Source of the DNA: Ruminococcus flavefaciens
Lineage (GTDB): Bacteria > Bacillota > Clostridia > Oscillospirales > Ruminococcaceae
DNA: 33,889 nucleotides
Assembly: GCA_002373775.1 (NCBI GenBank)
Contig: DFJW01000100.1
Span: 1-33,889, forward strand
Reading direction: 5' to 3'
Shown: in pieces, positions 15,331 to 24,000 of the stretch
Position numbering within the stretch: position 1 is the stretch's first letter
Layout: each line of letters begins with the position of its first letter
The notes under the pieces: model-generated
What the model saw: only the letters and a program-made list of their open reading frames with translations
What the model was told of the DNA's origin: nothing
Database searches by the model: none
Program-made: the position numbers and the translations under genes

Positions 15331-16014
15331 TTACTTTTCTATCTCGCGGTTGTTATACATAGCCTTGATCTCGTCGATGTTGTCAACGGCTTTTGTCATG
15401 AGGTCAGCGATCTTTTCATCAAAGATACCTTCGTTGATCTCGCCTACTCTTTCATCGAGATGTTTGCATTCAGGAGCTATATATTTTCCGTTAAGACGTC
15501 TTGCGAGCATAGCTACCTGCGGATGTGATATACCGGCAGGACAGCGTGATGAACATACTCCGCACATTACACAGTCGAAGCTTTCTTCTGCGCACTTGTC
15601 ATATTCACCTCTCTGGGCATATGCTATGTACTGCATTACATTGAGTTCCTGTGTGCAGGCTTTGGTACAAGCATTGCATCCGACACAGGCATATATCTCA
15701 GGATAGAGCTGCATCATCACCTGCTGTGTGGGCTTGATCTCTTCGATGTTGTATATCCTCTTTTCAAGCGGGAAGAACGGGAGAGTTGCAACATACATAT
15801 TCTCCTGTACTTCTGTCTGACATGCGAGACATCCGTGAAGCGCAGATTCGCCTTTGATCCTGTAAATAGTAGCACATGCACCGCAGAATCCGTTACGGCA
15901 TCCGCAGCCTCTTACCAGCTCATAGCCGGCATATTCCATAGCTGTCATTATTGTAAGTCCTGCCGGCACTTCATATTTTTTGCCGAACAGATAAACATTA
16001 ATCATATTATCCAT
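15331..16014 (-). CDS. frdB: Fumarate reductase iron-sulfur subunit
   Basis: A 227-residue electron carrier for FrdA. Residues 1 to about 85 form a plant-type [2Fe-2S] domain with CRNGFCGAC and a later Cys in LHGC. A ferredoxin part follows with CVGCNACTKAC and CVMCGVCSSRCP, so two [4Fe-4S] clusters are likely rather than the [3Fe-4S] centre of respiratory FrdB. TfrB of methanogens carries an extra HdrB-like CCG domain; this protein ends without it, and a separate HdrB is encoded in the cluster. AAGGAG lies before the ATG. The gene starts 18 bp after flxA. Confidence 0.92.
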   Translation of the reverse strand: MDNMINVYLFGKKYEVPAGLTIMTAMEYAGYELVRGCGCRNGFCGACATIYRIKGESALHGCLACQTEVQENMYVATLPFFPLEKRIYNIEEIKPTQQVMMQLYPEIYACVGCNACTKACTQELNVMQYIAYAQRGEYDKCAEESFDCVMCGVCSSRCPAGISHPQVAMLARRLNGKYIAPECKHLDERVGEINEGIFDEKIADLMTKAVDNIDEIKAMYNNREIEK

Positions 16015-16032
16015 GAACCTTGCTCCTTATCA

Positions 16033-16863
16033 TCAATACTCATCCGGAAGTTCGTCAAGCTGATCGAAACGGAACACCGGACCGTCTTTGCAGACGTATT
16101 TATTGCCAATATTACAGCGTCCGCACTTGCCGACTCCGCATTTCATGCGCAGTTCCATTGTGGTGTAGACCTGAGTTTCAGTGAAGCCAAGCTCTTTGAG
16201 TCCGGCAAGAGTGAACTTGATCATGATCGGAGGACCGCATACCAGAACGGCCTTGCTTGTTGAAGGATTGAGCTCCTTTACATAGTTAGGAACAAATCCC
16301 ACATGTCCGTCCCAGCCTTCCTGAGCATTATCTATTGTAAGATTAACTTCTATCCCCTTATCGTTCATCCACTCATCAATGATCTCCTTATAATCAACGA
16401 GATCATCCTTTGAACGTGAGCCGTATACGATCTGGACATCACCGTAGTTCTCGCGGTTATCCCTTACATAATTGATAACTGAACGCAGCGGTGCAAGTCC
16501 GATACCTCCTGCTATAAAGAGCAGATCCTTTCCCTTGAGTTCAGTTTCGACCGGGAAGGCGTTGCCGTAAGGTCCTCTGAGTGTTATCATCTGTCCGACT
16601 TCCATAGCGTGCAGCCAGTTAGTAAGACATCCGCACTTCTTAATGCTGAATTCCATGAATTCCTTGTTTGTAGGAGAAGAGGTTATTGAGAACATAGCCT
16701 CGCCTACTCCGGGGATAGACAGCATCGCACACTGACCGGGCATGTGCTCGAATACTTTTCCGCCTTCAGGAGCTTCTACACGGAAGGTCTTGACATCAGG
16801 GGTATCTATCCTTATGTCGGTAACTACTCCGACATAAGGTATCAATGTATCATTACTGTTCAT
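16033..16863 (-). CDS. flxA: FlxA-like NAD(H)- and FAD-binding oxidoreductase
   Basis: A 276-residue protein of the ferredoxin-reductase / dihydroorotate-dehydrogenase-K fold. The FAD-binding segment is AMFSITSSP near residue 58; the NAD-binding Rossmann motif is LLFIAGGIGLAPLRS near 115; a C-terminal [2Fe-2S] site is KCGVGKCGRCNIG plus a later Cys. This matches subunit A of flavin oxidoreductase FlxABCD, which admits NADH electrons to HdrA. I start at the ATG that overlaps the flxB stop (TAATG) and has GGAGGT upstream; 75 bp of open frame further 5' lie within flxB and lack a ribosome binding site. Confidence 0.85.
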   Translation of the reverse strand: MNSNDTLIPYVGVVTDIRIDTPDVKTFRVEAPEGGKVFEHMPGQCAMLSIPGVGEAMFSITSSPTNKEFMEFSIKKCGCLTNWLHAMEVGQMITLRGPYGNAFPVETELKGKDLLFIAGGIGLAPLRSVINYVRDNRENYGDVQIVYGSRSKDDLVDYKEIIDEWMNDKGIEVNLTIDNAQEGWDGHVGFVPNYVKELNPSTSKAVLVCGPPIMIKFTLAGLKELGFTETQVYTTMELRMKCGVGKCGRCNIGNKYVCKDGPVFRFDQLDELPDEY

Positions 16864-17885
16864 TATTTTACCTCCAATGCTTTCATTACCTTGACGATGT
16901 TCATTGATATAGGACACTTTGAAAGACATCTGCCGCATCCTACACAGCCGAACTCACCGTTGTTGTTTGCGGGGAAATATACCAGCTTATGCATGAATCT
17001 CTGACGGAAACGCTCAAGCTGAGTAAGTCTCGGATTGCCGTGCGCCATTTTTGTAAAATCGGAGTACATGCAGGAATCCCAGCAGCGGAAACGGACGATG
17101 CCGTCTGCTGTCTTGAAATCCTTTATATCGTAGCACTGGCATGTGGGGCATACAAAAGTACATGTGCCGCATCCGAGACAGCTCTCGGAAAGCTCTCCCC
17201 ATTTGTCAGAATTGAAATACTCGTTGAGCTTGTCACCTCCGAAGTTCTCAGTTGAGAGCTTTGCGAGAGGAAGCTTGGACATTATCTCCTTTGTCTTTTC
17301 AATAGTGCTGTCAAGTGCAGCAGTATCGCCGTCTTCAAGAAGAGATGAAATGGAGTTTACAAAAGCGGTTCCCTTATCGGTATTGGCTTTAAAGTAGTAG
17401 TAAGAGCCGTCGCTCCATACTGCGCAGTCTCCTTCAGGAGAAGTCGGATCAATGCCGAAAGCCTGGCAGAAACATGTTTCTTCAGGTCTTGTGCATGCCA
17501 TTGTTACAACAGTTCCGTGATCGCGCCTGTTCTTGTAGAAGCTGTCAACAGGATCAACAAGATAGACTTTATCAAGGATAGTGAAACTTCTTGCATCACA
17601 TGCGCGGACACCAAAGATCACGAAGTCTTCAGATTCATTTCTTATATCGTTGACTTCGATCTTTTTGCCTTCCATTTTGAAGCTTACAAGGTTTTCGGTC
17701 TGCGGAAAGAAGAAGTCCTTTGCACTTCTGACGGTATTGAGTCTGCTGCTCATTTTCATGCCGCTTTCGTATTTCTTGTACTCAGCCGCACCGTCCTCTC
17801 TTTCAGCAGGGATATAGAGCGTCTGATTTGAAGATATCAGAGTGAACAGTTCGTCGAGTTTTTCAGCAGATATTCTCAGCATCAT
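16863..17885 (-). CDS. flxB: FlxB-like [4Fe-4S] dicluster protein
   Basis: A 340-residue protein of the hydrogenase/sulfur-reductase beta-subunit (AsrA/HydB) type. The N-terminal domain includes FVIFGVRACDARSF, a signature of that family. Two cluster sets follow: CLGCGTCTFVCPTCQC near residue 240 and CVGCGRCLSKCP near 318. It would pass electrons between FlxA and the Hdr side. The start overlaps the flxC stop in ATGA and the stop overlaps the flxA start, which indicates translational coupling. Confidence 0.85.
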   Translation of the reverse strand: MMLRISAEKLDELFTLISSNQTLYIPAEREDGAAEYKKYESGMKMSSRLNTVRSAKDFFFPQTENLVSFKMEGKKIEVNDIRNESEDFVIFGVRACDARSFTILDKVYLVDPVDSFYKNRRDHGTVVTMACTRPEETCFCQAFGIDPTSPEGDCAVWSDGSYYYFKANTDKGTAFVNSISSLLEDGDTAALDSTIEKTKEIMSKLPLAKLSTENFGGDKLNEYFNSDKWGELSESCLGCGTCTFVCPTCQCYDIKDFKTADGIVRFRCWDSCMYSDFTKMAHGNPRLTQLERFRQRFMHKLVYFPANNNGEFGCVGCGRCLSKCPISMNIVKVMKALEVK

Positions 17886-18853
17886 TCAACTCCCCTTTCG
17901 TGAACTATGCTTGCTTCGCAATCGTCCATTTTATAATCTGTAAGAGGCGCTCTTGACTCGGTATCTGCGCCAGCCTGATAGCTGCCGTAAAGAGAATTGA
18001 TATCCTTTATAAACTTCCTGTTAAGGAGGTGGAGAGGGATGTTCTGAGGACAAACACGAGAACACTCGCCGCAGTCAGTACATCTTCCGGCTACATGGAA
18101 CGCTCTTATGATGTGGAACATGTTCTCTTCAAAGCTGTCAGCAGCAGCCTTGTTTTCAATACCGGAATCCGGGTTATCGAATACACACTTTTCACAAGTG
18201 CATGCAGGACAGACGTTTCTGCACGCATTGCATCTGATACACTTTGAAAGCTGAGCTCTCCAGAAGTCATATCTTTCCTGAGCGGTCATGTTCTCAAGCT
18301 GTTCAACCATATCAAAGCGGTTAGAATCAAGCACATCACCGTCTTCGCCTATAAGTTCATCATAAACAACGTGTTTTTTGCTCTTGCAGGATGCACATTT
18401 ATCAAGTATAGCTTCGCTGAAAGGCATTGTTTCAATGCCGTAGAGAGTCTCGATCTTGAGAGTGAAATCCTCATTCTTTACGCTGATGATACCGGTTATG
18501 CCTTTTGCCTTTATCTTTTCGATATCAAGCTTAGGACCGCCGGGGATACCGATAACGTAGATATTATCACGGACTATGCGGTGTTCCTTTATAAGCTGAT
18601 TGAAGCTGTATGTGTCACAAGGCTTGAGGAATACAAGCACTTTTCCTTCTTTTTTGCTCTCTTTAACGAGATACTTAGATACGTTTGCTGCTGTAAAATC
18701 GTCGAATACAAACTCAGCATCAAGTTCTTCTGCGGTCTCAAAGATCGCAGGAGTTATGTCATATGCAAATTCACCTTTTTTCCAGCCGATAACGCGGTTT
18801 ACAGTACCGTCGGCAAGCAGTTCCTTTGCTCTTTTTATCATTGCTTCCTGCAT
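17882..18853 (-). CDS. flxC: FlxC-like [4Fe-4S] protein
   Basis: A 323-residue protein with an N-terminal domain (VFLKPCDTYSFNQLIKEH), a CASCKSK motif near residue 147, then two ferredoxin-like sets, CIRCNACRNVCPACTCEKC and CTDCGECSRVCPQNIP. It fits subunit C of FlxABCD, which resembles the beta subunit of F420-type and formate-linked complexes. The ATG sits after GGAGG that lies inside the flxD coding region; the two genes overlap by 16 bp. It is also distantly similar to FlxB, which suggests an old duplication. Confidence 0.8.
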   Translation of the reverse strand: MQEAMIKRAKELLADGTVNRVIGWKKGEFAYDITPAIFETAEELDAEFVFDDFTAANVSKYLVKESKKEGKVLVFLKPCDTYSFNQLIKEHRIVRDNIYVIGIPGGPKLDIEKIKAKGITGIISVKNEDFTLKIETLYGIETMPFSEAILDKCASCKSKKHVVYDELIGEDGDVLDSNRFDMVEQLENMTAQERYDFWRAQLSKCIRCNACRNVCPACTCEKCVFDNPDSGIENKAAADSFEENMFHIIRAFHVAGRCTDCGECSRVCPQNIPLHLLNRKFIKDINSLYGSYQAGADTESRAPLTDYKMDDCEASIVHERGVE

Positions 18854-19281
18854 CTCAGATCCTCCAATCTGCGGTTAGGTCCAAGTTTTCTTACAGCTTC
18901 GGTGAATTCGTTCATAGTTGCAGCGAATTTAGCACCTTCTGCTGCGGATACCCATTCAACTCTGGTACGGCCCCTTTCGATACCAAGGAAATCGAGCATG
19001 CTGAATAAAAGAGTCATCCTTCTTCTTGTGAAGTAATTGCCTGATGTATAGTGGCAGTCTCCGGGATGGCATCCGCAGAGTATAACTCCGTCAGCACCGC
19101 GCTGGAAAGCACGGAGGATGAACATCGGATTTACACGGCATGAGCATGGCACACGGATTATTTTAACGTTTTCCGGATAATTAAGTCTGTTGGTTCCGGA
19201 AAGATCAGCACCTGCATATGAGCACCAGTTGCAGCAGAATGCTACTATCAATGGCTGAAAATCTTTATCATTTACTTGCAT
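18838..19281 (-). CDS. flxD: MvhD/FlxD-type [2Fe-2S] delta subunit
   Basis: A 147-residue protein of the methyl-viologen-reducing hydrogenase delta family, the linker that docks electron donors on HdrA. It has CCNWCSYAGAD near residue 15, VPCSCRVNP near 46, and the signature LCGCHPGDCHY near 70; these cysteines carry a [2Fe-2S] cluster. No hydrogenase large or small subunit lies nearby, so the donor is the Flx module and not hydrogen. It overlaps hdrA by 10 bp and flxC by 16 bp. Confidence 0.93.
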   Translation of the reverse strand: MQVNDKDFQPLIVAFCCNWCSYAGADLSGTNRLNYPENVKIIRVPCSCRVNPMFILRAFQRGADGVILCGCHPGDCHYTSGNYFTRRRMTLLFSMLDFLGIERGRTRVEWVSAAEGAKFAATMNEFTEAVRKLGPNRRLEDLRCRKQ

Positions 19282-21263
19282 ATCGCGTCTACCTCCGCCA
19301 TTATCTGACTGTTAGAGAAGCCGTTGAGATCCATAGCTCCAGAAGGACAAGCTACTGTGCAGGCTCCGCATCCCTGGCAGACCGCAGGATTTACGCTTGC
19401 AACACGTCGTACAGCGGTCGTGCGGTCGGGCATTCTGAATTCCTTGTCGATATATGTTATTGCTCCGTAAGGACAAACCTTTTCACATGACGAACAGCCG
19501 TTGCACATGAGTTCGTTCGAGTGTGCAACACAAGGATTGCATGTTATGCTGTTCTTGCAGAGAAGTCCGATCGCCTTTGCTGCGGCAGCACTTGCCTGAG
19601 CAACGGTCTCGGGGATATCCTTCGGTCCCTGACAAGCGCCGGAAAGGAAAATACCGGCAGTTGCACTTTCAACAGGACGCAGCTTAGGATGCGCTTCTGT
19701 GAAGAAGTCGTTAGTATCCATTTGAGTTGTGAGCATTGTCGCAAGCGGACGTGCAGTCTTGTCCGGCTCTATGGCTGTTGCGAGAACTACCATATCTGCA
19801 TCTATATGGAGCTGCTCATTTGAAAGAAGGTCTGAAGCCTGTACTGCAAGTTTTCCGTTGCTCTGGGGAGTTACTTTTCCTACCATTCCCTTTATGTAGT
19901 GAACATTGTACTGTTCAACTGCACGGCGGTAGAATTCGTCAAAGTTCTTACCCGGTGTACGGACGTCGATGTAGAATACATATACTTCAGTGTCCGGATA
20001 CTTCTCGCGGATGAGCATAGCGTGCTTTGCAGTATACATGCAGCAGATCTTTGAGCAGTATGGTTTGCCTTTACTGTCATCACATCTTGAACCTACGCAC
20101 TGAACGAATACGATCTTGTGCGGATGAGTCTTGTCAGAAGGACGGAGAAGTGTTCCGCCGTTAGGACCGGCAGCGTTCATCAGTCTTTCGAGTTCCAGAG
20201 ATGTAACTACATCAGGTGATTGATTATATGCAAATTCATCGTATTTATCCAGCTTTATGGGATTGAATCCGGTTGCTACAACGATAGCGCCGTATTTTTC
20301 CTCGATGAATCTGTCCTGCTGCTTGTAGTCGATCGCTCCTACAGAGCACACTTTTGAGCACACACCGCATTTGCCGTTTTTGAGCATCATACAGTAATTT
20401 GGATCAATGGTAGCTACCTTCGGAACAGCCTGTGCAAAAGGAATGTAAACTGCTGTACGGTTATCAAGTCCCATATTGAATTCGTTGGGGACTTTTTTCA
20501 TCGGACACTTTTCAGTACAGAGTCCGCATCCGGTACACTTGGTTTCATCAACATAGCGAGCTTTTTTCTTTATTGTAACTGTGAAATTTCCTACAAATCC
20601 CTTAACAGCTGTTACTTCGCTGAATGAGTGTATAGTAATGTGCTCATTCTGCGAGGCTTCGACCATTTTAGGTGTCAGGATACAAGCGGCACAGTCCAGT
20701 GTCGGGAAGGTCTTGTCTATCTGAGCCATTTTTCCGCCGATAGTAGGCTGCTTCTCAACTATGTCTACATCAAATCCGGCTTCTGCGATGTCAAGCGCAG
20801 TCTGGATGCCGGCGATACCGCCTCCGATGACAAGTGCTCTCTTGGCTACAGGGCTCTCACCTGCCACGAGAGGGGCATTGAGATGTACTTTAGCAATTGC
20901 CGCACGTCCGAGGATGACAGCCTTTTCAGTTGCGTTTGCGATATCCTTGTGTATCCATGAGCATTGCTCACGGATGTTTGCAATCTCTACGAGATACGGA
21001 TTCAGACCTGCTGATGCAGCTGCCTTGCGGAATGTGTTCTCATGCATACGCGGTGAACATGAACAGATCACAACACCGCTGAGATCGTACTCTTTTATAG
21101 CATTCTTGACCAGGTTCTGACCTGACTCCGAACACATATACTGATAATCCTGGGAGATAACAACGCCAGGTTCGAGGCTCAGTGTTTCAGCCACTTTTTT
21201 AACATCGACTGTAGCTGCGATATTTGTTCCGCAGTGACAGACGAACACACCTATTCTCTGCAT
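19272..21263 (-). CDS. hdrA: HdrA, bifurcating flavoprotein of the heterodisulfide-reductase type
   Basis: A 663-residue protein holding the FAD where electron bifurcation occurs. Order: an N-terminal Cys-rich domain (CHCGTNI, CSCSPRMHENTF), the FAD fold GGGIAGIQTALDIAEAG at about residue 147, two ferredoxin motifs in the middle (CTGCGLCTEKCP, CGVCSKVC), the family box FVQCVGSRC and CSKICCMYTAKHA, and a C-terminal ferredoxin domain (CNGCSSCEKVCP, CQGCGACTVACP) expected to reduce free ferredoxin. The length is that of methanogen HdrA. A single HdrA copy is present. It starts 11 bp after hdrC. Confidence 0.95.
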   Translation of the reverse strand: MQRIGVFVCHCGTNIAATVDVKKVAETLSLEPGVVISQDYQYMCSESGQNLVKNAIKEYDLSGVVICSCSPRMHENTFRKAAASAGLNPYLVEIANIREQCSWIHKDIANATEKAVILGRAAIAKVHLNAPLVAGESPVAKRALVIGGGIAGIQTALDIAEAGFDVDIVEKQPTIGGKMAQIDKTFPTLDCAACILTPKMVEASQNEHITIHSFSEVTAVKGFVGNFTVTIKKKARYVDETKCTGCGLCTEKCPMKKVPNEFNMGLDNRTAVYIPFAQAVPKVATIDPNYCMMLKNGKCGVCSKVCSVGAIDYKQQDRFIEEKYGAIVVATGFNPIKLDKYDEFAYNQSPDVVTSLELERLMNAAGPNGGTLLRPSDKTHPHKIVFVQCVGSRCDDSKGKPYCSKICCMYTAKHAMLIREKYPDTEVYVFYIDVRTPGKNFDEFYRRAVEQYNVHYIKGMVGKVTPQSNGKLAVQASDLLSNEQLHIDADMVVLATAIEPDKTARPLATMLTTQMDTNDFFTEAHPKLRPVESATAGIFLSGACQGPKDIPETVAQASAAAAKAIGLLCKNSITCNPCVAHSNELMCNGCSSCEKVCPYGAITYIDKEFRMPDRTTAVRRVASVNPAVCQGCGACTVACPSGAMDLNGFSNSQIMAEVDAICK

Positions 21264-21274
21264 AGTATCTCTCC

Positions 21275-21658
21275 TTACTTAGCATATTTTCTCAGAGCTG
21301 TAACGATAGCCTGCTGAGGCAGATCATCGTCGAGCAGTGAAGGTATCTTGTCAGGTGTAAGGTGGTTGCCGTCCTGCTGTCGAACTGCGGCAAGTCTTAC
21401 AGCTTCTACTACTTTTGCCGGCTCAACTCCGCGGGGACATCTGTCCACACAGGCAAAGCAGGTCAGGCATTTGTATATCGAATCAGATCTCATAAGCGTT
21501 TCGATATCGCCCTTTTCGACCATATATACGAACTGGTGCGGATGATACTCCATTTCTCCGTAAGAAGGACAAGTTCCGGAGCATTTGCCGCATCGCATAC
21601 ATTTCAGAACATTTACACCGCTGGAACGGATGACCTGTTCCTTGAGGTTCTTATTCAT
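21275..21658 (-). CDS. hdrC: HdrC, [4Fe-4S] relay subunit
   Basis: A 127-residue ferredoxin-like protein with CMRCGKCSGTCP near residue 18 and CLTCFACVDRCP near 60, the two cluster motifs of HdrC. It conducts electrons between HdrA and HdrB. The ATG at 21658 has AAGGAGG with a 6-nt spacer; an ATG two codons earlier directly abuts that sequence. The start lies within the end of hdrB. Confidence 0.92.
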   Translation of the reverse strand: MNKNLKEQVIRSSGVNVLKCMRCGKCSGTCPSYGEMEYHPHQFVYMVEKGDIETLMRSDSIYKCLTCFACVDRCPRGVEPAKVVEAVRLAAVRQQDGNHLTPDKIPSLLDDDLPQQAIVTALRKYAK

Positions 21659-22448
21659 TGCCATCCTCCTTTAAGCCGAGAGCTTCGGCGAGAAGCTCTG
21701 TGAAGTAGTATACAGGAAGCTCACTGTCTGAGTTCTTTTTGAGATTATATAGACACAGCGGACATGCTGTTATCACCATTTCAGCACCCTGGTCAGCGGC
21801 TGATCCCATTACCGCGCTGCTTCTTTTTGAAGCCTGAGCTTTATCTTCAAGAGTGATATAGCCTCCGCAGCATTCGTTTCGCTGTGAATAGATCACAGGA
21901 GTACCGCCTATCGCTTTTATGAAATCTTCGATGATTGTGGGATTTTCAGGATCATCCATCGCGAGAGCCTTTGAAGGTCTGAGGAGCAGGCATCCGTAAT
22001 ATGCGGCGATCTTTCTGCCCTTGAAAGGTTTAACCACCTTTTCCTTCAAAGCATCGAATCCGACAACATCACGGAGCAGTTCAAGGTAATGGTAGACGGT
22101 AGTCTCGCCGGTATACGGCTCTTCAAGGCAAAGGTAATTGTTTACCTTCATAGCCATATCTTCGTCATTGGAGATATCATAATTAGTCTGCTTTATGACA
22201 TTGTGACATGCGGAACAGACTGTTACAAGAGCTTGTCCGGCGTCTTTTGCTGCATTGAGAGTCCTGACAGCGGAAAGCTTGGTAGCTATCTCGTCCTTGG
22301 CTGTTGTGTACGCACCTCCGCAGCACTGCCAGTCAGCAGGTTCTTCGAGGTGTATGCCAAGAGCCTCGGCAGAGACTCTGGCATATGTATCGAGCTCCTT
22401 TGCTTTGGTCCTCAGCGTACAGCCGGGGTAATATGTGAATGTTTCCAT
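21651..22448 (-). CDS. hdrB: HdrB, non-cubane cluster subunit with two complete CCG motifs
   Basis: A 265-residue protein. It carries two cysteine sets of the CCG domain: the first spans YYPGC, WQCCGGA and CSAC; the second spans YYGCLL, NECCGGY and CPLC. In methanogen HdrB such sets hold two unusual [4Fe-4S] clusters that split a disulfide. Both sets are intact, so the protein could still do redox work on a thiol or pass electrons to FrdB. I start at METFTYYPGC, 9 nt after AAAGG; an ATG three codons further upstream is possible. fumC is 18 bp upstream. Confidence 0.92.
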   Translation of the reverse strand: METFTYYPGCTLRTKAKELDTYARVSAEALGIHLEEPADWQCCGGAYTTAKDEIATKLSAVRTLNAAKDAGQALVTVCSACHNVIKQTNYDISNDEDMAMKVNNYLCLEEPYTGETTVYHYLELLRDVVGFDALKEKVVKPFKGRKIAAYYGCLLLRPSKALAMDDPENPTIIEDFIKAIGGTPVIYSQRNECCGGYITLEDKAQASKRSSAVMGSAADQGAEMVITACPLCLYNLKKNSDSELPVYYFTELLAEALGLKEDGNE

Positions 22449-22466
22449 AGTACGCATCCTTTCATA

Positions 22467-23843
22467 TCAAACCATTTCTTCGGGGTGGAAAACTTCATCA
22501 AACTTTTCTTCGCTCAGGAATCCGAGCTGTACGCAGGCTTCTTTGAGTGAGATATTGTCCTTGAACGCCTTCTTTGCTGTTTTAGCAGCGTTCTCGTATC
22601 CGATATACGGATTGAGAGCAGTCACAAGCATAAGCGAATTGTGGAGGTTGTGGTGCATCTTCTCTTTGTTTGCCTTTATGCCGACAGCACAATTCTTGTT
22701 GAACGAGAGTATGGATTCAGCAAGAAGTCTTGCGGACTGAAGGAAGTTGTAAGCGCATACAGGCATGAAAACGTTGAGTTCGAAGTTGCCCTGTGAAGCA
22801 GCCATGCCTACAGCTACATCATTGCCCATTACCTGAACAGCGACCATAGTCACCTGCTCACACTGAGTGGGATTTACCTTGCCGGGCATAATAGATGAGC
22901 CGGGCTCATTTTCGGGAATGAATATCTCGCCGAGACCGTCGCGCGGTCCTGAAGCAAGCCATCTGACATCGTTAGCTATCTTCATCATGTCAGCAGCAAG
23001 TGCCTTGAGAGCACCGTGTGCGAATACAATCTCATCTTTTGAAGTGAGTGAGTGGAACTTATTGGGAGCTGTAACGAACTGCTTTCCGGTGAGCTCACTT
23101 ATTGCCTCGGCAGCTTTTTCTGCAAAGCCGGCAGGAGCATTCAGACCTGTGCCGACTGCTGTACCGCCAAGTGCAAGTTCCTTGAGCTCTTCGCAGGAAA
23201 GAAGGAGCATTTTCTTGTCCTTTTCAAGAGATGCTCTCCATCCGCTGATCTCCTGTGAGAATTTGATAGGTGTAGCGTCCTGGAGATGAGTTCTTCCGCT
23301 CTTGACAACGCCTTCATTTTCGGCTTCGAGTCTCCTGAAAGTTTCGATAAGCGTATCAATTGCGGGGATCACCTTGTCTTCGAGAGCAATTACTGCTGCA
23401 ATGTGCATAGCAGTCGGGAAAGTGTCATTTGAAGACTGGCTCATATTTATATCATCATTCGGGTGCAGAAGTTTTGAACCAGCGATCTCGTTTCCGCGGT
23501 TAGCAATGACTTCGTTGGCGTTCATGTTTGACTGAGTGCCGCTTCCGGTCTGCCATACTACAAGCGGGAAATGGTCATTGAGAGATCCGCTTATAACTTC
23601 GTCACAAGCCTGGCTTATTGCTGAAAGCTTGGCGTCAGTCATTTTCTCCGGCTTCAGTGCGCTGTTTGCTATAGCAGCTGCCTTTTTCAGGATGCCGAAT
23701 GCGTGAGTGATCTCACGAGGCATCGTTTCAATGCCTACACCGATAAGAAAGTTTTCATGGCTTCGTTCTGTCTGAGCAGCCCAGTACTTATCGGCGGGTA
23801 CTTTGACTTCGCCCATTGAATCGTGTTCAATACGATATTCCAT
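22467..23843 (-). CDS. fumC: Class II fumarase
   Basis: Interconverts malate and fumarate without an iron-sulfur cluster. The 458-residue sequence shows the substrate loops SGSGTQSNMN-like (here TGSGTQSNMN), SQSSNDTFPTAMH, and the fumarase signature GSSIMPGKVNPTQCEQ. It is the first gene of the cluster, so it supplies fumarate to FrdAB. The ATG is preceded by GGGAG. A promoter lies about 75 bp upstream. Confidence 0.97.
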   Translation of the reverse strand: MEYRIEHDSMGEVKVPADKYWAAQTERSHENFLIGVGIETMPREITHAFGILKKAAAIANSALKPEKMTDAKLSAISQACDEVISGSLNDHFPLVVWQTGSGTQSNMNANEVIANRGNEIAGSKLLHPNDDINMSQSSNDTFPTAMHIAAVIALEDKVIPAIDTLIETFRRLEAENEGVVKSGRTHLQDATPIKFSQEISGWRASLEKDKKMLLLSCEELKELALGGTAVGTGLNAPAGFAEKAAEAISELTGKQFVTAPNKFHSLTSKDEIVFAHGALKALAADMMKIANDVRWLASGPRDGLGEIFIPENEPGSSIMPGKVNPTQCEQVTMVAVQVMGNDVAVGMAASQGNFELNVFMPVCAYNFLQSARLLAESILSFNKNCAVGIKANKEKMHHNLHNSLMLVTALNPYIGYENAAKTAKKAFKDNISLKEACVQLGFLSEEKFDEVFHPEEMV

Positions 23844-23917
23844 TGATTATCCACTCCCAAATAATTATTCGCACGGCGGATTCATCCGACGTGATCTGTC
23901 ATATTACTACATTATTA

Positions 23918-23946
23918 AGTATATCAGCAAACTGCAATAATTTCAA
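23918..23946 (-). promoter_or_regulatory. Promoter of the fumC-hdr-flx-frd cluster
   Basis: Minus strand TTGAAA (23946-23941), 17-bp spacer, TATACT (23923-23918). Start of transcription is expected near 23911, giving a leader of about 68 nt. I see no other promoter of this quality inside the cluster. Confidence 0.8.
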
Positions 23947-23976
23947 ATGTATTTTATGAATATTGCTATTCTCATG

Positions 23977-23994
23977 TTGATATATAATTAACAA
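23977..23994. promoter_or_regulatory. Rex-type operator
   Basis: TTGATATATAATTAACAA matches 12 of the 14 fixed positions of the Rex consensus TTGTTAANNNNTTAACAA. It sits 30 bp upstream of the -35 of the fumC cluster. rex itself is the adjacent gene upstream. The location is farther from the -10 than for a simple steric repressor. Confidence 0.6.
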
Positions 23995-24000
23995 ACATCA

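Noticed and set aside
13714..16014. Succinate dehydrogenase of a respiratory chain
   Set aside because: No membrane-anchor subunit, no covalent-FAD His, and [4Fe-4S] ferredoxin motifs in place of the respiratory set.
16864..16938. Longer N-terminus for FlxA
   Set aside because: The extra 25 residues are encoded inside flxB and lack a ribosome binding site; the ATG at 16863 has GGAGGT.
18371..19036. 221-residue plus-strand ORF opposite flxC and flxD
   Set aside because: Antisense shadow of two well-supported genes; no family features and no ribosome binding site.
19272..22448. HdrABC as a sign of a methanogen
   Set aside because: Neighbouring genes, promoters and ribosome binding sites are bacterial, and HdrABC modules are common in anaerobic bacteria.
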